Assembly (NCBI RefSeq): GCF_007752535.1
Contig: NZ_CP036426.1
Span: forward strand, 930,001 to 994,000
From: Tautonia plasticadhaerens
GTDB lineage: Bacteria > Planctomycetota > Planctomycetia > Isosphaerales > Isosphaeraceae
Direction of reading: 5' to 3'
Length of the DNA stretch: 64,000 nt
Shown: in pieces, positions 27,488 through 36,769 of the stretch
Position numbering within the stretch: position 1 is the stretch's first letter
How the letters are laid out: the number at the start of each line of letters is the position of its first letter
Position numbers and translations under genes: made by a program
The notes under the pieces: generated by a model
The model's input: only the letters and a program-made list of their open reading frames with translations
Told to the model about the DNA's origin: nothing
Database searches by the model: none

Positions 27488-27967
27488 GGGAGCGTCAAGC
27501 GGAAGCACGTCCAGGATCGGTCGCCGATGGCGGTGCCATGTATGTGCGGGGTCCTGCGCCAGGCCTCCCGGGCGGTGACCCGGGTCTACGACGACGAGCT
27601 CCGGGGGGCCGGGCTCCGGGCGACCCAGTACACGCTGCTGCGGCTCCTCGAGCGATCGGGCGAGGTCCGGCAACGCGACCTGGGCGGCCTGGCCTCGATC
27701 GACGAGACGACGCTGACGCGTAACCTCAGGCCGCTGATGCAGGCCGGCTGGGTGTCGGCCCGGGCGGGGGAGGATCGCCGCGAGAAGCTCGTCGCGATCA
27801 CCGAGGCGGGCCGGGCGAAGGTCGGGCAGGCCGGGTCGGCCTGGCAGCGGGCCCAGGACCGGTTGCGAGGCGCGCTGCCCGAAGAAACCTGGGACCTGGT
27901 CCTCCGGGCGTTGCCGTCCCTGACCGGGGCCGCGGCGGAGGCGTCGAAGTCGGGGGAGGGCACATGA
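27485..27967 (+). CDS. MarR-family transcriptional regulator
   Basis: The product is 160 residues with a winged helix-turn-helix: LRATQYTLLRLLERSGEVRQRDLGGLASIDETTLTRNLRPLMQAGWVSARAGEDRREKL spans the recognition helix and the wing (DRR). N- and C-terminal helices should form the dimer. A Cys pair near the N-terminus (PCMCG, about residues 18-21) could be redox-sensitive (inference). ATG 27485 is chosen because the promoter predicts transcription starting exactly there; an in-frame TTG at 27464 lies upstream of the predicted start. It overlaps panE by ATGA, so the two are translationally coupled. Confidence 0.88.
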   Translation: MGSVKRKHVQDRSPMAVPCMCGVLRQASRAVTRVYDDELRGAGLRATQYTLLRLLERSGEVRQRDLGGLASIDETTLTRNLRPLMQAGWVSARAGEDRREKLVAITEAGRAKVGQAGSAWQRAQDRLRGALPEETWDLVLRALPSLTGAAAEASKSGEGT

Positions 27968-28896
27968 GGATCCTGGTCGTCGGCGCCGGCGCGACCGGCG
28001 GATACTTCGGCGGGCGGCTGCTCGAAATCGGCCGGGACGTCACGTTCCTGGTCCGCCCCGGGAGGGCCGCCCAGCTCGCCGAGACCGGCCTGTCCATCGC
28101 GAGCCCCTCGGGGGACGCCTCGCTCCCGAATCCGCCGACCGCCCTGGCCTCGGAACTCCGAAGCCCGTACGACCTGGTGATCCTGTCCTGCAAGGCCTAC
28201 GACCTGGCCGAGGCCGTCGAGGCCATCGCGCCGGCGGTGGGGCCGGAGACGGCCGTCTTGCCGCTGCTCAACGGCATGCGGCACCTCGACGCCCTCGACG
28301 CCCGCCTCGGCCCGGGCCGCGTCCTGGGAGGGTCGTGCTTCATCTCCGCCAGGCTCGACGAGTCCGGGGGCGTGGTCCACGTCAGCGACGTGGATCGCCT
28401 GGTGTTCGGCGAGCGGCCCGGCGGCCGGTCCCCCCGGCTCGAGGCGATCGCCGAGGTGATGGGCGGGGCGAAGTTCGAGGCGGTGGCGAGCGACCGGATC
28501 CAGCTGGAGATGTGGGAGAAGTGGGTCTTCCTGGCGTCCCTCGCCGGGCTCACGTGCCTGACGAGGTCGGCCGTCGGCGACGTCGTGGCCGCCGGCGGGA
28601 CCGACCTGGCGGCCGGACTGCTGGAGGAGTGCCGGGCCGTCGCCGAGGCCGAGGGCTACCCGCCCCGGGTCGAGGCGATGCGGGCGGCCCTCGGCCGGCT
28701 CACCGACCCCGGCTCGACGGTGTCGGCCTCGATGCTGGGCGACCTCGAGCGGAGGGGCCGGACCGAGGCCGACCACATCCTCGGCGACCTGCTCCGGCGT
28801 CGAGGGGGGGCGGGGGGAGGCGACCGGTCCCTCCTCCGCATCGCCCTCGTCGCCGTCAAGGCCGCGGAGGCCCGAGCCGCCCGAGCGCGGGGGTAG
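27964..28896 (+). CDS. panE: 2-dehydropantoate 2-reductase (ketopantoate reductase family)
   Basis: The product is 310 residues. The N-terminal Rossmann motif is ILVVGAGATGGYFGGRL, followed by SCKAYDL (conserved Lys) and LLNGMRHLDAL. The C-terminal helical domain contains EMWEKWVFLASLAGLTCL (conserved Lys and Glu of the family). The family reduces ketopantoate to pantoate with NADPH for coenzyme A synthesis, but many paralogues act on other 2-oxo acids; the marR linkage here suggests a regulated accessory role, so the symbol is tentative. The ATG overlaps the marR stop (ATGA). The following 270 bp to the next gene show no feature. Confidence 0.82.
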   Translation: MRILVVGAGATGGYFGGRLLEIGRDVTFLVRPGRAAQLAETGLSIASPSGDASLPNPPTALASELRSPYDLVILSCKAYDLAEAVEAIAPAVGPETAVLPLLNGMRHLDALDARLGPGRVLGGSCFISARLDESGGVVHVSDVDRLVFGERPGGRSPRLEAIAEVMGGAKFEAVASDRIQLEMWEKWVFLASLAGLTCLTRSAVGDVVAAGGTDLAAGLLEECRAVAEAEGYPPRVEAMRAALGRLTDPGSTVSASMLGDLERRGRTEADHILGDLLRRRGGAGGGDRSLLRIALVAVKAAEARAARARG

Positions 28897-29167
28897 GGGG
28901 CGATCGAGAAGGGTGCCGCGCCCCCCGTCGGACGGCTTCGAGGTGACGACCACCCTGAGGCCTCGGGCTTCGCCGACGACCCCCGGGCCGGTTCGCGATT
29001 CGACCTCCGAGGGCGGCAAGACCTCGGGCCCACCTCGCCTTGCGAGGTCGGCCGGTCTCCGGCCCGGGAGGGGGCCCAGGCGGATTCGGATCCGTCGCCC
29101 GGGCCGATCGAATCCAATGGACCTGTTGGCCCCTCCCCGGTCAACCCCTCGCCCTCGCATCGTCCCG

Positions 29168-30208
<1,041 letters not shown>

Positions 30209-30301
30209 CGACCCACCCCCGATCCTGGTCTTCCTGGGATCGCCGGCGATCGCGACCGTCTTCGTCCGCCCGGCATGATCCTGTCGAAAAGAGGTACGAT
30301 C

Positions 30302-31417
30302 ATGTCGGATCTCGGTGCGATGCACAACCGGGTCAAGGCCAGGCGCCGGGAACGGGGCTGGTCCCAGGAGGAGCTGTCCCGGAGGGCCGGCATCTCCCGG
30401 GCGGCCGTCAGCGCGGTGGAGACGGGCCGACTGGTCCCCTCGGTCTTGGCGGCGATCGGGCTGGCCGAGGCGCTCGGGGCCTCGGTGGAAGAACTCTTCG
30501 GCCGGGCCCGGCCTGCCGGGGAGGACCCTTCCTGGGCATGGCCGGCGACGACGGATCCCTGCCGATTCTGGAGGGCCGAGGTCGGCGGCCGGATCCGGCT
30601 CTACCCGGCCGAGCCGACCCCGGGGGGGGTGGTCGCCCACGACGGCGTGGCCCGGGGGGGGGCCGCCGAGGTCGACGGCGGTCGGGAGCCCGGCGAGACC
30701 CTCGTGCTCGCCTGCTGCGACCCCGCGGCGGGCCTGCTCGCGGCCGAGTACGAGAAGGCGACCGGATTCCGGCTGCTCGTACTACCCCGTTCCAGCGGCC
30801 GGGCCCTGGAACTGCTCCGGGAGGGGCTCGTCCACGCGGCGGGGCTACACCTGTCGACCCCCGAGGACCCCGACGGCAATGCCCGGGCCGTCTCCGATCG
30901 ACTCGGCGAGGCCTGGGGCCTGCTCGGGGTCGCCCGATGGGAGGAGGGCCTGGCGGTGGCCGGGGGTGTCCCGGGCCGATCGGTCCGGTCGATCCTGCAG
31001 GCGGACCTGTGCTGGGTCGGGCGGGAGTCCGGCTCCGGCGCCCGCAAGTGCCTCGACCGGCTCCGGGCCGGCCGACCCGAACCGGGGCGGGTCGCCTTCG
31101 ACCACCGGGGAGTCGCCGACGCGATCCGATTCGGCTGGGCCGAGGCCGGCGTCTGCCTCCGCCTCGCCGCCGAGGAGGCCGGCCTCCGGGTCCTCGGGAT
31201 CCAGGTCGAAGCGTACGAGCTCTGCGTCCCGGTCCGGCTCGAACGCGATCCTCGCCTCCAGGCGTTGATCCGGGTCGTCCGCTCCGCCCCCTATCGCCGG
31301 GCGCTGGCCGCCCTTCCGGGGTACGACCCCTCGGGGGCGGGGGAATGGCGACGCGTGGAGGCGGGCGCCGCGGCCCCGGTCGAGGGGGAATCCGGTCGAC
31401 CGGGACCATCGGGCTGA
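30302..31417 (+). CDS. XRE helix-turn-helix regulator fused to a periplasmic-binding-like domain
   Basis: The product is 371 residues. Residues 5-65 are an XRE DNA-binding domain ([49 protein letters not shown]). From about 110 the rest looks like the PBP-like (substrate-binding type 2) domain found fused to HTH modules in one-component regulators: [75 protein letters not shown], FxPL-like end. In related proteins this domain senses small oxyanions or molybdopterin-type ligands, but the ligand here is unknown. AGAGGT precedes ATG 30302 at 7 nt. It is divergent from a DUF1559 gene it might control. Confidence 0.85.
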   Translation: MSDLGAMHNRVKARRRERGWSQEELSRRAGISRAAVSAVETGRLVPSVLAAIGLAEALGASVEELFGRARPAGEDPSWAWPATTDPCRFWRAEVGGRIRLYPAEPTPGGVVAHDGVARGGAAEVDGGREPGETLVLACCDPAAGLLAAEYEKATGFRLLVLPRSSGRALELLREGLVHAAGLHLSTPEDPDGNARAVSDRLGEAWGLLGVARWEEGLAVAGGVPGRSVRSILQADLCWVGRESGSGARKCLDRLRAGRPEPGRVAFDHRGVADAIRFGWAEAGVCLRLAAEEAGLRVLGIQVEAYELCVPVRLERDPRLQALIRVVRSAPYRRALAALPGYDPSGAGEWRRVEAGAAAPVEGESGRPGPSG

Positions 31418-31516
31418 TCGCCCGGCCCGGCCCGCCCCCGATTCCCTCGGGGCGGGCCGGGGCCCGGTCGGCTTCGTCCCGGGCAGTCGGGGGCCGGCCG
31501 CCCGACCGACGGCCGC

Positions 31517-32614
31517 TCACCCCGGGATCGGGCCCCGGGGCTCCGAGCCCTCCCGGTGCCGGCCGTAGTCGATGGTCACGACCGGGCCGACGGGACGGTG
31601 CGGCCCCTTCAGGAGGGCGGAGGCCGCCTGGGGGCTCGCCGAGACAGGGAAGGTCACCGGGGTGGCTCGGCCTCGACGGGCCCCCGACAGGGCCCGCACC
31701 AGCACACCGGCCGTCTCAGTGGGGAGGAAGGAGGCGCAGCCGACGAGCATGATGAGCCCGAAGGTCCACATCCCGAGGCAGGCGCCGATGCCCAGGTGCA
31801 TCGCCGTGCCGGCCGCGAGCACGATCGGCCGCCAGGCCGGCTTCCAGACGAGCACGCAGAAGGAGATCTCCCAGGCGATCGTCGTGTGGGTCATCACGTT
31901 CAGGATCAGCGGGTGCCAGGCCAGCCACGTCATGTCCATCGACTGGTATTCGAGATTCGCGAAGGCCAGCCACATGGCGTCCCCGCTCCACCAGGCGGGG
32001 CCCTGGAGCTTCGAGATCCCGGCGAAGAAGTAGATCGTGCACATGTGGACCTGGATCAGCCGCCTCCCCAGGTTCGACCGGGCCGAGGGGGTCGCCGCCC
32101 CCTCTCCGCGACGCCGGGCGATCAGGCGGTCGAGCGAGACGGCCCGGCCCCCGTCGCCGATCGTCAGGTAGAGCGTCAGCATCACGTTGATCTGGTCGAG
32201 GCCGAAGAGCGCCTCGGGCACCCGATGGGCGTAGGAGATCGCCACGACCAGCGACAGCACCGAGGTCGCCCGGGTCCAGAGCCCGAGCGTGAACAGGGCG
32301 AGGATGGCCATCGAGACGCCGTGGGCCGTCCACATCCATTCCGGTTCGACCCACCACCAGAAGGAGCAGGCGAACGAGTATTCCTGGAGCGTCCGGACCA
32401 GCTCGGCGCCGAGCCAGGGGTCCTCCCCGAAGAAGTCCCCCAGCGCCAGTCCCCAGACGCCGTGCGTGTAGAGCAGCATCAGGCCGGTGAGCACCCGGAG
32501 GATACCCAGCAAGGTCGGGTCGGCCGGGGTGAACCAGAAGGCTTCCCACGCCTCGGAGCACGACCGGATCCGGGACCGGGTCTCGGCCAGGGCGAAGGTC
32601 AAAGCTCGTCGCAT
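31517..32614 (-). CDS. HTTM domain integral membrane protein
   Basis: The product is 365 residues with about 7-8 membrane segments. It follows the HTTM (horizontally transferred transmembrane, vitamin-K-dependent carboxylase-like) pattern: ADPTLLGILRVLTGLMLLYTHGVWGL, HRVPEALFGLDQINVMLTLYL, RLIQVHMCTIYFFAGISKLQGPAWWSGDAMW, and HTTIAWEISFCVLVWKP. The Lys in SKLQG and Arg/His residues between helices are typical. Bacterial members have no settled function. ATG 32614 overlaps the end of the upstream gene by 16 bp, so the two are translationally coupled and likely work together. Confidence 0.88.
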   Translation of the reverse strand: MRRALTFALAETRSRIRSCSEAWEAFWFTPADPTLLGILRVLTGLMLLYTHGVWGLALGDFFGEDPWLGAELVRTLQEYSFACSFWWWVEPEWMWTAHGVSMAILALFTLGLWTRATSVLSLVVAISYAHRVPEALFGLDQINVMLTLYLTIGDGGRAVSLDRLIARRRGEGAATPSARSNLGRRLIQVHMCTIYFFAGISKLQGPAWWSGDAMWLAFANLEYQSMDMTWLAWHPLILNVMTHTTIAWEISFCVLVWKPAWRPIVLAAGTAMHLGIGACLGMWTFGLIMLVGCASFLPTETAGVLVRALSGARRGRATPVTFPVSASPQAASALLKGPHRPVGPVVTIDYGRHREGSEPRGPIPG

Positions 32615-33180
32615 TGGTACACCCCCAGCTCGACGTCCTCGTAGCTCTCCGGGTGGTTCAGGCCGATCCCGTCCCGGACCATCCAGGCCGTCGGCATGTA
32701 ATGGGTGACCTGGAGCAGCCGGACCCGATCGGCGCCGAACTTGGTGCCGACGTGCTTGGCGAAGGACCGGTGCCACAGCTCCCGCAACTCGGGGAAGGTG
32801 CCGGCCATGTGCTCGGAGAGCATGAAGTGGCGGTGGTAGAGCAGCCTCGGGGCGATCTCTCGGCCGGGGATCCGCCCCCGGATCACGGTGCCGTCGGCCC
32901 GCTCGGCCTCGAAGGCGAGCAACGTGCTCTCGGCCGGCTCGGGGGCGAAGAAGTGGTAGCCGTGATTCAGGTAGAGGAACTGCAAGTAGGGGTGGACCAG
33001 CTCCCACGCCGTCAGGATCAGGGGAGACGACGGCGAGACCGAGGCCGGGGCGATGATGACCGCCGAGACGTGCAGGACGAGCCAGGCGTTGACGGCCCAT
33101 CGCAGCGACCGGCGCCCGATCCGTCGGGGGGGCGGGCTCGCATCAGGTCGTTCAGGGCCTCGATCCATCTCGACTTCCAT
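32599..33180 (-). CDS. Membrane-anchored protein paired with HTTM (DUF5819-like, tentative)
   Basis: The product is 193 residues with one hydrophobic segment near residue 25-50 (AVNAWLVLHVSAVIIAPA). The region LQFLYLNHGYHFFAPEPAESTLL resembles the FAPNP-type pattern of small proteins encoded next to HTTM genes, hence the tentative family. The C-terminal half is soluble with many Arg, His and Tyr. ATG 33180 is chosen because GGAGGG lies 8 nt upstream; the ATG at 33195 overlaps that site. It overlaps the HTTM gene, indicating coupled translation. No enzymatic motif is recognised. Confidence 0.7.
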   Translation of the reverse strand: MEVEMDRGPERPDASPPPRRIGRRSLRWAVNAWLVLHVSAVIIAPASVSPSSPLILTAWELVHPYLQFLYLNHGYHFFAPEPAESTLLAFEAERADGTVIRGRIPGREIAPRLLYHRHFMLSEHMAGTFPELRELWHRSFAKHVGTKFGADRVRLLQVTHYMPTAWMVRDGIGLNHPESYEDVELGVYQCDEL

Positions 33181-33382
33181 TCCGAATCCCTCCATGTGCG
33201 AACGATCGGAACTTGCCCGCCAACGCCGAAGCCCGCCAGACCGCCCCGATGGGCGACGGCGGGGCCTGGAGTCGGGTCGCTCGCGTCCTCGAGCGCCGGG
33301 ATCGTCGTCCATCGACGATCACCATGCCCCGGGCTCGGGGCATTCGATGGTGTCATCCCCGGGGGAGATCCCCCGGGGAGAG

Positions 33383-33439
33383 CGTGACCGACGGTCGGGG
33401 CAGGAGGTCGAGCCTCGGCGTCCCCGGCCGTCGGTCACG
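33383..33439 (-). terminator. Large hairpin downstream of the Ser/Gly/His-rich gene
   Basis: CGTGACCGACGG (33383-33394) pairs perfectly over 12 bp with 33428-33439 around a 33-nt loop, 9 bp beyond the minus-strand stop. A further GC palindrome lies at about 33357-33376. There is no T-tract. The remaining bases up to 33195 contain small palindromes but no gene. Confidence 0.4.
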
Positions 33440-33447
33440 GGCCGACC

Positions 33448-33969
33448 TCAGTAGGAGCCGCCGCTGCTGCCGTGCGAGCCGCCGCTGGAGGCGTGCTTGA
33501 GGTGCTTGAACAGGCCGCCGCCGTGCGAGCCGCCGCTGCTTCCGCCCGAGGAGCCGCCGCTGGAGGCGTGCTTGAGGTGCTTGAACAGGCCGCCGCCGTG
33601 CGAGCCGCCGCTGCTGCCGCCCGAGGAGCCGCCGCTGGAGGCGTGCTTGAGGTGCTTGAACGCGCCGCCGCCGCTGCTTCCGCCCGAGGAGCCGTGCGAG
33701 CCGCCGCTGGAGGCGTGCTTGAGGTGCTTGAACAGGCCGCCGCCGTGCGAGCCGCCGCTGCTTCCGCCCGAGGAGCCGTGCGAGCCGCCGCTGGAGGCGT
33801 GGCCCACCTCCGAGATCAGGCCGCCGCCGTGGGAACCGCCGCTGCTCCCGTGGGAGCCGCCGCTGGAACCGTGGCTGAACAGCCCGGCCCAGGCCGCCTG
33901 GGGGAGTCCGAAGCTCAGGGCGCCCAGGCAAGCCACCGAGAAGATCGTCCGGCGAAGCATCGTCAACAT
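33448..33969 (-). CDS. Secreted Ser/Gly/His-rich tandem-repeat protein
   Basis: The product is 173 residues. It has a clear signal peptide (MLTMLRRTIFSVACLGALSFGLPQAAWA), then only low-complexity sequence: SSGGS and SHGSSGGS runs alternating with GGGLFKHLKHA. Four near-identical 24-28-residue units each carry the LFKHLKHA helix-like motif (one reads AFKHLKHA). The mature protein is basic and rich in His, so metal or nucleic-acid binding is possible, but no function is known. GGAGGA lies 8 nt before ATG 33969. A well-formed promoter lies about 280 bp upstream, giving a long leader. Confidence 0.78.
   Translation of the reverse strand: MLTMLRRTIFSVACLGALSFGLPQAAWAGLFSHGSSGGSHGSSGGSHGGGLISEVGHASSGGSHGSSGGSSGGSHGGGLFKHLKHASSGGSHGSSGGSSGGGAFKHLKHASSGGSSGGSSGGSHGGGLFKHLKHASSGGSSGGSSGGSHGGGLFKHLKHASSGGSHGSSGGSY
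33485..33796 (-). repeat. In-gene tandem repeats of 72-84 bp
   Basis: The string CTGGAGGCGTGCTTGAGG recurs at 33485, 33560, 33635 and 33707, with a shortened CTGGAGGCGTG at 33791. All units keep the reading frame of the Ser/Gly/His protein. Confidence 0.85.
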
Positions 33970-34257
33970 CCCGAGTTCCTCCGCGCTATGCGTACCGCTG
34001 TCCGAAAGGATCCAAGCCCGACGCCCGGGCCCGAACCCGACTGCCCTCGGACGACGATCGATCCCCGAGACCACCGGTCCGGGAGACGGGTCGACGCCTC
34101 GGGGCCGGGTGACCGGCCGGGCGAATCCCCGGGCCGACCCGAAGGTCGGGCCGTCCCGGGGATCGATACGGGGGACGCTCCGCCTCCGATGCGAGGCGGA
34201 GGTCAGAACACCTTCAGGATGTTGAATCTGGGATGTCTGGGTGCCCTGCACAGCAAG

Positions 34258-34286
34258 AAGATACGAGGGGGTCTGCGTGGAGTCAA
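34258..34286 (-). promoter_or_regulatory. Promoter for the Ser/Gly/His-rich gene
   Basis: On the minus strand: TTGACT (34286-34281), a 17-nt spacer and TATCTT (34263-34258). The start near 34251 predicts a leader of about 280 nt that contains a CTCCGCC/GGCGGAG hairpin (about 34178-34202). The surrounding region 33970-34466 has no supportable gene, though 34215-34340 is less GC-rich than its surroundings. Confidence 0.65.
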
Positions 34287-34466
34287 ACGACTCGCGAGAG
34301 ATTGCTGCAGAAGGGTTCAATTCAAGTCGGGCAAGGGGCAGGGGGGCGCAAAAGGCGACCCGATCGCGGCGGGCGACACAGGCCGCCGGGTCGGGTCGCG
34401 CCCGAGCCGGATGGCCTCAAGCCGGGGAGTCGCGGTGCCGAAGGGTCCGCCCCCCGGCGGCCCGGC

Positions 34467-34862
34467 TCAGGGGCGGAAGGCGAGGGCGAGTTCCTCCGGG
34501 ACCGGGCGGCTCGACCGGGATGACGGGTCGATCGTCACGAGGGTGACGACGGCATCGGCCGCGACCTCGCCCCCGGGCTTCCGGATCTCCTGGCGGAGGG
34601 CGAAGCTGGTCCGGCCGATCCGCTCCGGCCGGGTGAGGATCGTCAGGGCCTCGCCTTGTCGGCACTCGCGGCGGAAGTCCAGGTTGAGGTTCACGGTGAC
34701 GGTGACCGCCCCGAGCCCCAGCAGGCGCTCGTAGGGCAGCCCGAGCCGCTCGTACCAGTCCTCCCGGCCCCACTCGAGGTACTCGACATACTTGGCGTTG
34801 TTCACGTGGCCGTTGACGTCGATTTCCGTCGGCCGGACGACGATCTCGATCGAGGTCTCCAT
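34467..34862 (-). CDS. Acyl-CoA thioesterase (hotdog fold, YbgC/4HBT-like)
   Basis: The product is 131 residues. The hotdog signature is EIVVRPTEIDVNGHVNNAKYVEYLEWGREDWYERLG, with the Asp/His of the catalytic region (here D-V-N-G-H-V-N-N), followed by LNLDFRRECRQGEALTILTRPERIGRTSF. It hydrolyses acyl-CoA or acyl-ACP thioesters in the cytoplasm; the substrate is unknown. It starts 42 bp after the amidase gene on the same strand and is probably co-transcribed with it. Confidence 0.88.
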   Translation of the reverse strand: METSIEIVVRPTEIDVNGHVNNAKYVEYLEWGREDWYERLGLPYERLLGLGAVTVTVNLNLDFRRECRQGEALTILTRPERIGRTSFALRQEIRKPGGEVAADAVVTLVTIDPSSRSSRPVPEELALAFRP

Positions 34863-34904
34863 CGCGGACCCTCATTTCGGGGTGGGACCGTTCGCGAGGC
34901 GGGG

Positions 34905-36662
34905 TCAGTCCTGGTCCTCCGCCTCCTCCTGCCGCTCGGAGAACTCCGCGAAGGCCCCCTCCAGGGGCGGACGCCTGAGGTGGTCGCCGGTCGCCCGCTG
35001 GAAGGCATTGGAGGCGGCCAGCAGGGTCGACTCGTCGTAGAGCCTCCCCGTGAAGGTGATCGAGCCGGGGCCATGCCGGCCGTCGACCTCCCGGGTGCCG
35101 AAGGGGAGCACGGCGGTGGGGTGGCCGGTGAGGTTCGTGAGCGCCAGGTCCTGCGCCTCGCAGACGTAGAGGTCGATCGTCTCCATCAGCTCGGCCATCC
35201 GCCTCATCAGCAGGGTCCGCACCCGGGAGGCGCGGAGGTATTCGACCGCCGGCACGAACTGGCCCCGGCGGAAGGTGACGGGCCAGGAGTTGAGCCCCTC
35301 GGTGACGTGTCCCCTCGTCAACTCGTCGAAGACGGCGGCCGCCTCGGTGCCGAGCATCATCGTGACGGCCCCGGTCGGCAGGTCGCCCGGCAGCTCGATG
35401 GACACCAGCTCGACCCCCAGGCCGCGCAGGACCACCAGCTCCAGCCGCTCCTCGACCGGCCTCTCGGGGTCGTCGAGGTAGCCGACCCGGAGCGATCGCA
35501 GGTCGACGGGGGAGGGCCAGTCGAAGGGCTGGTCGACGGCGGCGGGGTCGAACCCGTCGGCGCCGTGGATGGCGTCGAGGACCAGGGCGCAGTCCTCCAG
35601 CGACCGGGCGATCGGGCCGAGCTTGTCCATCGACCAGCTCAGCGGCATGCAGCCGTGCCGGCTGACCCGGCCGAAGGTCGGCCTCAGGCCCGAGGCCCCG
35701 CAGGCCCGGCAGGGGGAGACGATGCTGCCGAGCGTCTCGCTGCCGATCGCGAAGCCGACCAGCCCCGCCGCCGTCGCCGACGCCGAGCCGGCCGACGACC
35801 CGCTCGAACCCCGCCTCGGGTCCCAGGGGCTGTTGGTCCGCCCGCCGAACCACCGATCCCCCATCGCCAGGGCGCCCAGCGAGAGCTTGGCCACCAGCAC
35901 GGCGCCCGCGTCCTCCAGCCTCCGGGCGACGGTCGCCTTCTCGTCGATCACCTGGTCCTTGAAGGGGGTCGCCCCCCAGGAGGTCGGGTATCCCGGGTAG
36001 GCGATCAGGTCCTTCGCCCCCCAGGGGATGCCGTGCAGGGGGCCCCGGTAGATCCCGGCGGCCAGCTCGGCGTCGGCCTTCCTCGCTTGCTCCCGGGCGA
36101 CCTCCTCGGTGAGGTTGACCACGCACTTGAGCATCGGATCATATTTCTTGAGCCGTCCCAGGTACAGCTCGGTCAACTCGATCGAGGTGACCGCCCGGGC
36201 CCGGACCAGCGCCGACAGCTCCGAGACCGGCAGGAACGCCAGTTCCTCGTCCGACCCCGGCCGCTCCATCGCGTGCCACTCGGTCGGCGTCGCCCGCCCC
36301 CGACGGACCTCCCCGGAGGGCTGAAGCCCCGGGCTCGGCACGAAGGAGAGGGCGGGGGGGACGTCGTAGCCGACCTCCACGGCTCGCAACTCCCGGAACT
36401 CCTCCAGGGAGCGTTCGACGGCCTTCGCCGTGCTCTCGCGCTCCTCCTCGGTGAGTTCCAGCCCGGCGATCCACTCGGCCTGCGCCAGCCGATCGGGCGT
36501 GACCCCGCCTTCCTCGTCGGCCCGGCTCGCGACCGCCCTCCGGAACGTGGCGGAGCCGATCCCCAGGGCCCCCAGCGCCTTCAGGACCGCCCTCCGGCGG
36601 AGGGCACCCGGGCGGCCCGAGCCCCCGGGATCGCCGTTCGTCTCGGTCTCGGGGATGTTCAT
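34905..36662 (-). CDS. Exported amidase (amidase-signature family)
   Basis: The product is 585 residues. The amidase-signature Ser-cisSer-Lys triad is visible: Lys in HGIPWGAKDLIAYPG, and GSSGSSAGSASATAAGLVGFAIGSETLGS with the cis-Ser and nucleophile Ser. The N-terminus has a Tat-like leader (RRRAVLKALGALGIGSATFRRAVA), so it is likely exported folded to the periplasm, and then about 100 charged residues before the catalytic domain. Family members hydrolyse amide bonds (GatA, acetamidase and others); the signal rules out GatA. A TAGACT at 36717-36712 on the minus strand could be its -10. The thioesterase follows in the same unit. Confidence 0.88.
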   Translation of the reverse strand: MNIPETETNGDPGGSGRPGALRRRAVLKALGALGIGSATFRRAVASRADEEGGVTPDRLAQAEWIAGLELTEEERESTAKAVERSLEEFRELRAVEVGYDVPPALSFVPSPGLQPSGEVRRGRATPTEWHAMERPGSDEELAFLPVSELSALVRARAVTSIELTELYLGRLKKYDPMLKCVVNLTEEVAREQARKADAELAAGIYRGPLHGIPWGAKDLIAYPGYPTSWGATPFKDQVIDEKATVARRLEDAGAVLVAKLSLGALAMGDRWFGGRTNSPWDPRRGSSGSSAGSASATAAGLVGFAIGSETLGSIVSPCRACGASGLRPTFGRVSRHGCMPLSWSMDKLGPIARSLEDCALVLDAIHGADGFDPAAVDQPFDWPSPVDLRSLRVGYLDDPERPVEERLELVVLRGLGVELVSIELPGDLPTGAVTMMLGTEAAAVFDELTRGHVTEGLNSWPVTFRRGQFVPAVEYLRASRVRTLLMRRMAELMETIDLYVCEAQDLALTNLTGHPTAVLPFGTREVDGRHGPGSITFTGRLYDESTLLAASNAFQRATGDHLRRPPLEGAFAEFSERQEEAEDQD

Positions 36663-36769
36663 GGTCGCTCGGTGATCGGCTCGGGGGGTGGTGTGGCGGA
36701 AGACGGGTCGCAGTCTATCACGCCGATCCCGCCTCGCGGAGGGCCCACCGCCTCCCGGACGTTCGGCGA

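Noticed and set aside
33480-33800. CRISPR-like regular repeats
   Set aside because: The 72-84-bp units keep one reading frame and encode SSGGS/LFKHLKHA repeats behind a signal peptide; there are no unique spacers of even length and no cas genes.
34255-34345. tRNA or tmRNA remnant (AAACGAC and GGTTCAATTC strings in an AT-richer patch)
   Set aside because: The T-arm stem does not pair, there is no acceptor stem or CCA, and the patch is better explained as the promoter region of the minus-strand gene.
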